Origin: Balneolaceae bacterium
GTDB lineage: Bacteria; Bacteroidota; Rhodothermia; Balneolales; Balneolaceae
Length of the DNA: 6,600 bases
Assembly: GCA_007118525.1 (NCBI GenBank)
Contig: SKRK01000312.1
Span: 1-6,600, forward strand
Direction of reading: 5' to 3'
Positions 1 through 6,513 of this stretch are shown here, one piece after another; the first letter of the stretch is position 1; every line of letters begins with the position of its first letter. Below the pieces are notes generated by a model, which had not been told where the DNA came from, did no database searches, and worked only from the letters and a program-made list of their open reading frames with translations. The position numbers and the translations under genes are program-made.

Positions 1-1
1 A

Positions 2-343
2 ACATTCAACCCTGAGTATAAATTTTACAGCTGGTTATACAGAATTATAGTTAACGAAGCGCTTAACAGGTCCAGAAATCATAAAAAATATGAGGCTCTC
101 TCACTATATCAACCCGACGGCAATACCCCATACGCGCAGCTGCTTAATAAAGAAGAGAACAGGGTGCTTTTAGAGTCTGTCAACTCTCTTCCGGCAGATT
201 ACCGGGTGGTGATACAATTGCGTCACTTTGAAGAACTGAGCTACAAAGAGATTGCTGATGCTCTGGATATCGAAGTTAGCACTGTAAAGTCCAGGCTCTA
301 CTCAGCCAGAATAATGCTGAGAGAGAAGCTGTATAACAGATAA
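2..343 (+). CDS. ECF-type RNA polymerase sigma factor, 3' part (5' end outside window)
   Basis: The open frame enters from the left edge at base 2 and ends at TAA 341-343, giving the last 113 residues of the protein. Visible residues 1-25 (FYSWLYRIIVNEALNRSR) match the end of sigma region 2, which binds core polymerase and the -10 element. Residues 53-112 match region 4: SLPADYRVVIQLRHFEELSY followed by the helix-turn-helix KEIADALDIEVSTVKSRLYS, which recognises the -35 element. The short linker between regions 2 and 4 and the absence of region 3 are typical of group 4 (ECF) sigma factors. These direct transcription of envelope-stress or other specialised regulons and are usually held inactive by a cognate membrane anti-sigma. 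The next gene, 300 nt downstream, looks like such a partner. The N-terminus and promoter are off the window, so autoregulation cannot be judged. The family call is firm; the ECF subgroup is unknown. Confidence 0.95.
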   Translation, partial: TFNPEYKFYSWLYRIIVNEALNRSRNHKKYEALSLYQPDGNTPYAQLLNKEENRVLLESVNSLPADYRVVIQLRHFEELSYKEIADALDIEVSTVKSRLYSARIMLREKLYNR

Positions 344-643
344 AAAATCAGTGAGCTCTTTTAGTAACCCAACATTTTGGCCATAAAGTACGATGAATGA
401 TCCATGATTCTGTTGATTCAACACAATCTCACAGCCTCCGTAAGAGCCTGGCCTGAAAACTTTCGGGAAGGGGACTTTTTCGTTGCCAAGCTCAATAATT
501 TTATTTCGAACTCAGGTTTAACAAAGAAACATTTTTCCGGAAACATCAAACTTTCTACAAACTTTTCAACTATTGGTGTGTACTTAAAGTAGGGAAGCGG
601 ATCAACAGTCCGCTGACTTTCCGAAAAACCAAAGAAAACGATA
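344..643. other. Long intergenic gap between sigma factor and anti-sigma-like gene
   Basis: No convincing gene is seen in these 300 nt. The only forward frame (404-592, 62 codons) has no recognisable domain, no ribosome binding site and an unremarkable composition; the reverse frame across the same stretch is equally featureless. No T-tailed hairpin follows the sigma stop, so read-through into the next gene is possible. No promoter matching sigma-70, Bacteroidota (TTTG/TAnnTTTG) or ECF consensus could be picked with confidence. The stretch may be a 5' leader or hold an internal promoter. Confidence 0.5.
593..622 (+). promoter_or_regulatory. Small hairpin in the leader of the anti-sigma-like gene
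   Basis: AGCGGA (596-601) and TCCGCT (609-614) form a perfect 6-bp stem around a 7-nt loop. It can be extended by GGA (593-595) pairing with TCC (620-622) across a 5-nt bulge. It ends 21 nt before the ATG at 644 and has no T-run, so it is not a terminator. It may be a structured leader element or chance. Confidence 0.25.
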
Positions 644-2167
644 ATGAAGCAGGAAATCATAAATCTAATACAGGCTGAAATAGACGGTGAAAACTCACCT
701 GAAGAGAGCCGTAAGGTTGAGGAGATTTTGAAGACAGACGCAGAAGCAAAAGCTCTATTTGACGATCTGCTTCAAATCTCAAATCAACTGAAAAATTTGA
801 AAGCTGAAATTGAACTTCCCGAGCAGCTTTCAATGCAAATAAGCGAACAGATAGCAAATAAGTCGCAAACAACCCGTGTAGCAACAAATAAAATCAATAA
901 TACAAATAGTGAGAATGTTATGTCTTTATTAAATCAGAAATTTACCGGTAAGAAAATAGCATTGTATGCTGCAATAGCGGCTATGGCTCTTATTGTAGTA
1001 TTCGTATCTGTGGATTTTCCACAGCCAAATCAAAGTGATGTAGCAGGAACCATTGGCACCGATGTTGAGCGTGCTGAAAGATACCGCGCTACCCAGATAA
1101 CCAGTGGCGATGTTATCCTTGAAAATGAACACTACCAACAGGTTTTGCAAAGTGATGAGTTTCAGCGCCTTGTTCAATCCGGTGAACTGCAGGAACTTGC
1201 TGCAAATCCAACTTTTGTAAACCTTATGCGGGATCCGTCGGTACAGGAGCTGATGCAAAATCCTCAAATGCTCCAGTTGATGCGCAGCGAACACCTTACG
1301 GCATTAATGCGGGAACCGGCATTCGTTACTCTTATGAGAGAGCCGGCAATGTTTGAGTTGATGAGATTTACATCCGATAATATCGAGTTTTCGGAACTCA
1401 TGTTTTCAGAAAGAACAGCCATGCTCATGAATAATGAAAGGTTTACAAGCTTGATGAGAGAGCCTTCATTCCTCGCATTAATGAGAGAGCCCGCTATCGC
1501 TGAGTTGATGAACCAGGCTTCTTTTAGTGAATTGATGAATAGTGAAAGATTTATATCTCTTGCCAGACAGGAGTCATTTGTTGCCCTCTTCAGAAGCGAA
1601 GTAAGCAGTGAAATGATACGGAATGCAGATCTGACAGAATTGCAAAATGAAGCTTCTTTTGCTGAGTTGATGCGTGAGCCCGCTTTTACAGAATTGATGC
1701 GGGAACGTACATTTATCGAATTAATGAACCAGGCCAGTTTTATTGAGCTGATGCGCATGCCTGCATCCATCGAGCTTCTGAGAGATGCAGCATTTGTTGA
1801 GTTAATGCGTGAGCAATCATTCGTAACCTTAATGAATCAAGCCGGGTTTCGTGAGCTGATGAGACAGCCGTTCGCCGTTGAATTGATGCGGGAGCGTGCT
1901 TTTACAGACCTGATGCGGGAGCGTGCTTTTACTGATCTGATGCGGGAGAGCTCTTTTGTAAGCTTAATGCGGGAGCAGGGTTTCCGTTCACTGATGCGGG
2001 AGCGTGCCTTTACCGAATTAATGCGCGAACGAGCCTTTACCGAACTGATGAGAGAGCGTGCCTTTACAGATTTGATGCAACAAACTTCATTTGTTCAATT
2101 AATGAACTCAGCCAGCTTTTTTGAACTTATGCGACAGGGAGAGTTTCGCTCAGAGTTAACAAGATAA
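644..2167 (+). CDS. Membrane anti-sigma-like protein with long periplasmic nonapeptide-repeat domain
   Basis: This is a 507-residue protein in three parts. Residues 1-72 (LIQAEIDGENSPEESRKVEE, then TDAEAKALFDDLL) resemble the N-terminal sigma-binding domain of zinc-free ECF anti-sigma factors common in Bacteroidota and relatives; the Cys/His zinc ligands of the zf-HC2 type are absent. Residues about 104-123 (KIALYAAIAAMALIVVFVSV) form one membrane helix, preceded by lysines, which predicts a cytoplasmic N-terminus and a periplasmic C-terminus. Residues 161-506 are tandem 9-residue units with the pattern x-x-x-F-x-x-L-M-[RN]. The protein has no Cys and no Trp and is Met-rich. Its position after an ECF sigma gene supports the anti-sigma role. 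The ATG at 644 is chosen because the sigma-binding domain begins at once; upstream is only an A-rich AAAGAAAA, weak as an SD. Known anti-sigmas usually have much shorter or globular periplasmic domains, so the repeat half is the odd part. It could instead be a repeat-rich surface or scaffold protein that has acquired an anti-sigma head. The anti-sigma call is moderately strong; the ligand is unknown. Confidence 0.8.
   Translation: MKQEIINLIQAEIDGENSPEESRKVEEILKTDAEAKALFDDLLQISNQLKNLKAEIELPEQLSMQISEQIANKSQTTRVATNKINNTNSENVMSLLNQKFTGKKIALYAAIAAMALIVVFVSVDFPQPNQSDVAGTIGTDVERAERYRATQITSGDVILENEHYQQVLQSDEFQRLVQSGELQELAANPTFVNLMRDPSVQELMQNPQMLQLMRSEHLTALMREPAFVTLMREPAMFELMRFTSDNIEFSELMFSERTAMLMNNERFTSLMREPSFLALMREPAIAELMNQASFSELMNSERFISLARQESFVALFRSEVSSEMIRNADLTELQNEASFAELMREPAFTELMRERTFIELMNQASFIELMRMPASIELLRDAAFVELMREQSFVTLMNQAGFRELMRQPFAVELMRERAFTDLMRERAFTDLMRESSFVSLMREQGFRSLMRERAFTELMRERAFTELMRERAFTDLMQQTSFVQLMNSASFFELMRQGEFRSELTR
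1124..2161 (+). repeat. 27-bp in-frame tandem repeats encoding about 38 nonapeptides
   Basis: The array encodes residues 161-506 of the anti-sigma-like protein. Nine units run without a gap from residue 161 to 241, a four-residue insertion (FTSD, 242-245) shifts the phase, and 28 further units run from 246 to 497, followed by a degenerate last unit. By reading, unit position 4 is Phe in about 25 of 37 units, and position 8 is Met (mostly as Leu-Met) in about 29. Position 9 is usually Arg or Asn, and positions 1-2 are often EP, ER, NP, QA or SE. The first units (161-187) are the most diverged. The most alike are at 1892-1945 and 2000-2080, encoding ERAFTDLMR or ERAFTELMR. Indels come in whole units apart from the FTSD insertion, so the reading frame is kept. 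Confidence 0.95.
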
Positions 2168-2201
2168 TTGTGATATCGTGTTCTGAATTCTGAAAAACGA
2201 T

Positions 2202-2232
2202 AAGTGCCACAGGTTGACTGTGGCACTTTTTT
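2202..2232 (+). terminator. Rho-independent terminator after the anti-sigma-like gene
   Basis: GTGCCACAG (2204-2212) pairs perfectly with CTGTGGCAC (2218-2226) around the loop GTTGA, and a run of six T follows (2227-2232). The two A residues at 2202-2203 can pair with the first T residues, lengthening the stem to 11 bp. It begins 34 nt after the stop at 2167. It should end or attenuate transcription of the sigma/anti-sigma unit, so the downstream protease gene probably has its own promoter between 2233 and 2287. Confidence 0.92.
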
Positions 2233-2287
2233 ACGTTTCAACCCAATTGAAAAAAACAGAAGCTTAAATGTAAATGATGGTATTTAT

Positions 2288-5251
2288 ATGTTGATTAATT
2301 CAGTGATCGGTCGTTTTGTGTGCGTTGTTATAGCAGTATGTATCTCCGGGATGTTTTCTAACTCGGCCGCTCAATTCAAGTCTGTTAAAACAGATGATTT
2401 GAATCTGCTCTATTACGATTTTGGTCACGAATATTTAATCAATCATACTGTCCGCAGTTTTAGAAATGCTCTGAATTTTCATAGAACCCTCTTTGATTAC
2501 AATCTATCCGAGCCCGTTACTTTAATCATGCAGGATTTTGGTGATTTTGGAAATGCAGGCGCCTCAGCCGTTCCGCAAAATGTGATTTTAATGGGTATTG
2601 CACCCTTCCACTATGCCTACGAAACCAACCCTGCAAATGAACGCATTAATGTTCTGATGAACCATGAGCTGGTTCATATTGTAGCGCTTGATAAAGCCTC
2701 TAAAACCGACCGTATTTACCGGAATATGTTTATGGGAAAGGTTGATCCGGCACAAAGTGATCCCATTTCGATGTTTTACGGTTATCTCACTACACCGAGA
2801 AGGTATTCACCGCGCTGGTATCATGAAGGGATTGCCGAGTTTTTAACAACGTGGATGTCGGGTGGAATTGGCAGGGTGATGGGCGCTTACGACGAAATGA
2901 TGTTCAGAACCATGGTTCGCGATGGAGCTCATATCTATGATGCAATCGGCCTTGAATCGGAAGGCACCACCATCGATTTCCAGGTAGGGTCGCACTCTTA
3001 TATGTACGGTACAAGATTTATGTCGTATCTGGCTCTGCAATATGGGCCGGAATCCCTTATTGAGTGGACTGCCCGTTCAGACGATAGTAAACGCTTCTTT
3101 TCCAGGCAGTTTAAAAACGTATATGGCAATTCACTGAACAGTGAATGGACAAACTGGGTGGAGTGGGAGCGTGAATGGCAACAGGGTAACCTGGAACGGA
3201 TCAGAAGCAATCCGGTAACCGTCGGTAAACCGTTATCCAGAACTCCCCTCGGCGCCATATCCCGGGCGATTTATGACGATGAAAATAAACGGATTTTTGT
3301 AGCCGTTGCATACCCGGGACAGGTAGCTCATATTGCCATACTAAATCCTGACGACGGAACCATGCGCAGATTGGCTGATATCGAAGGCCCGGCACTCTAT
3401 TTTGTAAGTTCGCTTGCCTACGACCCGGAAACGGCCACGCTCTTTTATACCAATAATAATAATGGCTGGAGAGATCTCTACTCAGTTGATGTGAATTCCG
3501 GCAGAACCAGGCTGTTGGTTAAAGGTGTCCGTACGGGTGATCTTGCATTCAATTCTGCAGATAAGTCGCTGTGGGGAATAAGGCATTTCAACGGAATTGT
3601 GTCGATCGTAAGGATTCAGTATCCCTATACGGATTGGAACAGGGTTCACTCCATGCGGTATGGTGATGATATCTTTGATATTGATCTGTCACCCGATGGA
3701 GAATTACTGACGGCTGCCATTGGAGATGTGAGCGGAAACCAGAAACTGGTAATGATGAAAACCGCGGATCTTTTAAATGGCGAGTTTAAACCGGATGAGA
3801 TATTTGACTTCGCTGAAAGCTCTCCGGCCGGATTTTCATTTTCTCCCGATGGCCAATTTCTATTTGGTTCTACCTATTACAGCGGGGTTTCGAATATTGT
3901 ACGCTATGAATTGGAAACGGAGGAGATTCGGTGGCTTACAAATGCCGAAACGGGTCTGTTCAAACCGATACCGGTATGGCAGGATTCCCTTATCGCCTTC
4001 GAATATACGGGTGAGGGCTTTATGCCTATAAAAATTGCAAATGAACCGGTTGAAAGGGTAAGTGCCATTCAATTTCTGGGGCAACAAATTGTAGAGAACC
4101 ATCCGATTGTCATCAACTGGATGCTCGAACCGCCATCGCCCCATACCGTAGACATGGATACTCTGATTCGCAGCCGGTCGGAGTACTCCTCAATTCAAAA
4201 TCTTCAGTTAAGTTCTGCCTATCCAATTCTGCAGGGGTATAAAGATTATGCCGCAGTTGGCTTGAGGGCAGATTTCAGTGACCCGCTTCGATTGCACAAA
4301 ATGAGCATAAGCGCGTCGTGGTCGCCGAGCACGGCCATGCCGGATAATGAACGGTTTCATGCTTCATTCAACTATAGTATCCCGTCCTGGCGATTTTTTG
4401 CAAATTACAATGCGGCAGATTTCTATGATCTGTTTGGGCCAACCAAAACCAGCCGAAAAGGATACTCTGTAGGGGTGGGGTATAATACAAACCTGATCTA
4501 CGATGTGCCCCGCATGATGGATTTAAACATTACAACCGCTTACTATGGGGGAATGGAACGCCTGCCGGAATTCCAGAATATTGTGAGTTCATTCGATAGT
4601 TTTTTGAGTTTAAATGCCAGGCTAAGCTATCAGTCAACGCTGTTCTCTTTGGGTGCCGTGGATCACGAAAAGGGGATCAGGTGGGAGCTGATGAGTTCAA
4701 ATAATTACGTTGAACAAACACTTTTCCCCCGGGTGAATCAAAATCTTGATTATGGAATAGCCTTGCCGTTCAAACACTCGTCCATCTGGCTTAGATCTTC
4801 TGTCGGATACTCCTTTTCACCCCGTCGTGAACCGCTTGGAAATTTCTACTTTGGAGGGTTTGGCAACAACTGGATTGATTATCAGACAAGCAGAAGATAC
4901 AGGAGCTTCTATTCATTTCCCGGCGCAGAACTGAATGAGATTGGCGGAACCAATTTTGGCAAAATTTTAGCTGAGTGGACGCTGCCCCCCATTCGATTCA
5001 AAAAAGCCGGGTTTACAAATCTCTATGCGAACTGGGCTCAGTTAAACCTGTTTTCATCCGGATTGATTACAAATATGGATAGCAGCGAATTCCTGGAGAG
5101 ATATTACAACGTGGGTGCGCAGCTGGATGTCAGGCTCGCAATGTTTTCCATACTTGAATCAACCTTTTCTGTTGGATATGCATCCGCCTGGAACGATATT
5201 ACAGGCAGCCGGGGCGATGAGCTGATGATTTCACTACGCCTGATGAGGTAG
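2288..5251 (+). CDS. Secreted gluzincin-like metallopeptidase with beta-propeller and C-terminal outer-membrane beta-barrel
   Basis: The protein has 987 residues counted from the ATG at 2288. That start is chosen because a signal peptide begins directly there (residues 1-27, hydrophobic core FVCVVIAVCISGMF, likely cleaved near SNSAA/Q). An in-frame GTG at 2204 lies inside a terminator stem and would put 28 polar residues before the signal. Residues about 30-300 are a peptidase-MA-like domain. H126-E-L-V-H130 supplies two zinc ligands and the catalytic Glu, and WYHEGIAEF (about 177-185) supplies the likely third ligand, Glu180. Residues about 317-590 hold WD40/TolB-like blades, with IDLSPDGE and FSFSPDGQ as the clearest motifs. 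Residues about 640-987 have alternating amphipathic strands typical of an outer-membrane barrel; the stretch with GGTNFGKILAEWTLP resembles the Omp85/D15 surface-antigen barrel, but no POTRA domain is seen. The chain ends in LRLMR, not the usual aromatic residue. It probably sits in the outer membrane with the protease and propeller in the periplasm, although surface exposure is possible. The substrate is unknown. It is probably co-transcribed with the PrsW gene 81 nt downstream. Confidence 0.85.
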   Translation: MLINSVIGRFVCVVIAVCISGMFSNSAAQFKSVKTDDLNLLYYDFGHEYLINHTVRSFRNALNFHRTLFDYNLSEPVTLIMQDFGDFGNAGASAVPQNVILMGIAPFHYAYETNPANERINVLMNHELVHIVALDKASKTDRIYRNMFMGKVDPAQSDPISMFYGYLTTPRRYSPRWYHEGIAEFLTTWMSGGIGRVMGAYDEMMFRTMVRDGAHIYDAIGLESEGTTIDFQVGSHSYMYGTRFMSYLALQYGPESLIEWTARSDDSKRFFSRQFKNVYGNSLNSEWTNWVEWEREWQQGNLERIRSNPVTVGKPLSRTPLGAISRAIYDDENKRIFVAVAYPGQVAHIAILNPDDGTMRRLADIEGPALYFVSSLAYDPETATLFYTNNNNGWRDLYSVDVNSGRTRLLVKGVRTGDLAFNSADKSLWGIRHFNGIVSIVRIQYPYTDWNRVHSMRYGDDIFDIDLSPDGELLTAAIGDVSGNQKLVMMKTADLLNGEFKPDEIFDFAESSPAGFSFSPDGQFLFGSTYYSGVSNIVRYELETEEIRWLTNAETGLFKPIPVWQDSLIAFEYTGEGFMPIKIANEPVERVSAIQFLGQQIVENHPIVINWMLEPPSPHTVDMDTLIRSRSEYSSIQNLQLSSAYPILQGYKDYAAVGLRADFSDPLRLHKMSISASWSPSTAMPDNERFHASFNYSIPSWRFFANYNAADFYDLFGPTKTSRKGYSVGVGYNTNLIYDVPRMMDLNITTAYYGGMERLPEFQNIVSSFDSFLSLNARLSYQSTLFSLGAVDHEKGIRWELMSSNNYVEQTLFPRVNQNLDYGIALPFKHSSIWLRSSVGYSFSPRREPLGNFYFGGFGNNWIDYQTSRRYRSFYSFPGAELNEIGGTNFGKILAEWTLPPIRFKKAGFTNLYANWAQLNLFSSGLITNMDSSEFLERYYNVGAQLDVRLAMFSILESTFSVGYASAWNDITGSRGDELMISLRLMR

Positions 5252-5332
5252 AGCAGCACAAACTGCCGGTGCCGATAATCAGATCCGACCCGGAAAATCT
5301 AACATCAACTCCGTATTTAGTAATCAGGAAAG
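5252..5332. other. Short spacer between metallopeptidase and PrsW genes
   Basis: These 81 nt contain no hairpin with a T-run and no clear promoter, which is compatible with co-transcription of the two protease genes. Confidence 0.4.
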
Positions 5333-6337
5333 ATGCTCTTAGCCGCAAAAATCATTATTGCATTTTCACCCATTATTCTGTTTCTCATCATCATGTGGGG
5401 TATGGACAGTTTCCAGCTGGTAAAAAAAAGGCAGGTTTTTACGGCAGTGGTTGTTGGCTTTGTTGTTGCGTTTGCCGCAATTATTGTAAATATGAACCTG
5501 TATAACTGGCTGGATGTCAGTTTAGTAACGTTTTCGAGGTTTGTTGCACCGGTAAGTGAAGAGATACTCAAACTCCTTTTTGTGGTTTTTCTTATCAGTT
5601 CTCGAAAAGTAGGATTCATGGTAGACGCAGCTATTTTGGGGTTTGCAATCGGAGCGGGCTTTGCAATAATTGAAAATCTCTACTATCTGAATACGCTCTC
5701 CGATGCAGGCTTACTTACCTGGTTTGTACGGGGCTTTGGTACGGCCATTATGCACGGTGGCACCACCGCCATTGCGGCAATTATCAGCAAAGATCTGTTT
5801 GATCGAAAAGAGTGGCCGCTGATATTCATATTCCTCCCGGGCCTGCTGGCTGCAATAGTGATTCATGGCCTTTTTAATATGTTCATCCTGCCGCCCATAA
5901 CCACTTCTCTATTGATGATTATGATTCTTCCGCCTGCATTTATCACCATTTTCAAACTCAGCGAGCAGAACACCAGACGCTGGCTGGGTACAGGTTTGGA
6001 TAGCGACATGGAGATGCTGCAACTTTTGCTTGCAGGTAATATTTCCGAATCCAGACTAGGGAGTTATTTAAAAAATATCCAGGACAAGTTCCCCCCTGAA
6101 GTAATAGGGGATATTATTTGCTATCTCAGGATTTACCTTGAGCTTTCCATCAAAGCAAAAGGAATTCTGATTATGAAAGAGAGCGGGTTCGACCTGCCGC
6201 CTGACCCCGAAACCGAAGCGCAGTTTATCGAACTGAATTACCTTGAGAACCATATTGGAAAAACCGGAAAATTGGCAATTCAGCCGCTTTTGAAAATAAA
6301 TAACACAGATTTGTGGCAGCTGTCGATGATGCGGTAG
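5333..6337 (+). CDS. prsW: PrsW-family intramembrane protease with C-terminal cytoplasmic extension
   Basis: This is a 334-residue protein with about seven hydrophobic segments up to residue 207. The conserved PrsW motifs lie in order: SEEILK (E76, E77, K80), FAIIEN (F110, E114), MHGG (H141) and HGLFN (H178, N182). PrsW proteins are membrane-embedded proteases related to the CPBP/Rce1 fold. In B. subtilis, PrsW makes the first cut in the anti-sigma factor RsiW. The start at 5333 is forced: an in-frame TAA at 5321-5323 leaves no earlier ATG, and AGGAA lies 2 nt before the ATG, closer than ideal for an SD. Residues about 208-334 form a soluble, probably helical tail with no recognised domain (for example SESRLGSYLKNIQDKFPPEV). 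B. subtilis PrsW is roughly 220 residues and lacks such a tail. With a sigma/anti-sigma pair nearby, cleavage of that anti-sigma is an attractive but unproven role. The family is confident; the symbol denotes the family, not proven orthology. Confidence 0.92.
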   Translation: MLLAAKIIIAFSPIILFLIIMWGMDSFQLVKKRQVFTAVVVGFVVAFAAIIVNMNLYNWLDVSLVTFSRFVAPVSEEILKLLFVVFLISSRKVGFMVDAAILGFAIGAGFAIIENLYYLNTLSDAGLLTWFVRGFGTAIMHGGTTAIAAIISKDLFDRKEWPLIFIFLPGLLAAIVIHGLFNMFILPPITTSLLMIMILPPAFITIFKLSEQNTRRWLGTGLDSDMEMLQLLLAGNISESRLGSYLKNIQDKFPPEVIGDIICYLRIYLELSIKAKGILIMKESGFDLPPDPETEAQFIELNYLENHIGKTGKLAIQPLLKINNTDLWQLSMMR

Positions 6338-6409
6338 TGTAATTGATTAATTTTCAAAGGTGTGTTTTAAGTGACTCTTGCCGATAACGGGGCTCCTCTT
6401 TTTACCCAT

Positions 6410-6497
6410 GAAGCGTAGTGAGATTTCTCCACTACCCACCGGAAAACCGCCGGTGCTCCCCCGTAAGGGATCTCTTTGGGGCGGTCGAAAAGACAGG
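6410..6497. repeat. Putative dispersed intergenic repeat with stacked hairpins
   Basis: Three hairpins follow each other: GTAGTG (6415-6420) with CACTAC (6430-6435), CACCGG (6437-6442) with CCGGTG (6450-6455), and CCC-GTAA-GGG (6460-6469). GAGAT (6420-6424) could alternatively pair with ATCTC (6470-6474). The text GAAGCGTAGTGAGATTTCTC and the end GGTCGAAAAGACAGG resemble the dispersed 'GAAGCG...GAGATTTCTC...GGTCGAAATGACAGG' type of sequence seen between genes in many Bacteroidota-like genomes. That resemblance is from memory and needs a genome-wide copy search. Confidence 0.45.
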
Positions 6498-6509
6498 AAC
6501 GCTTTTTTT
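6481..6509 (+). terminator. Weak candidate terminator
   Basis: A run of seven T (6503-6509) follows an imperfect stem in which GCG (6481-6483) can pair with CGC and GTC with GAC around GAAAA, with a 5-nt bulge. The stem is poor, and the site is about 145-170 nt after the PrsW stop. It could end the protease operon or a small RNA, or be an ordinary part of the repeat. Confidence 0.25.
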
Positions 6510-6513
6510 CAGA

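Noticed and set aside
404..592. 62-codon forward frame in the gap before the anti-sigma-like gene
   Set aside because: It has no recognisable domain, no ribosome binding site and no neighbour logic; an open frame this short is expected by chance in AT-rich DNA.
418..660. 80-codon reverse frame in the same gap
   Set aside because: It is featureless, overlaps the start of the forward anti-sigma-like gene and has no promoter or partner.
1264..1770. 168-codon reverse frame inside the repeat array
   Set aside because: The 27-bp repeat is a multiple of three, so an antisense frame that lacks stops in one unit stays open across many. It is a shadow of the repeats.
1124..2161. CRISPR-like array
   Set aside because: The repeats are contiguous 27-bp coding units without spacers and follow codon periodicity, so they form a protein repeat.
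2247..2276. TTGAAA and TAAATG with an 18-nt spacer as a promoter for the metallopeptidase gene
   Set aside because: The -10 match is weak, the implied start of transcription is only a few nt before the ATG, and the region is A/T-rich enough to give such matches by chance.
5269..5505. 78-codon forward frame overlapping the start of the PrsW gene
   Set aside because: It is out of frame with the clear PrsW coding sequence and has no recognisable content.
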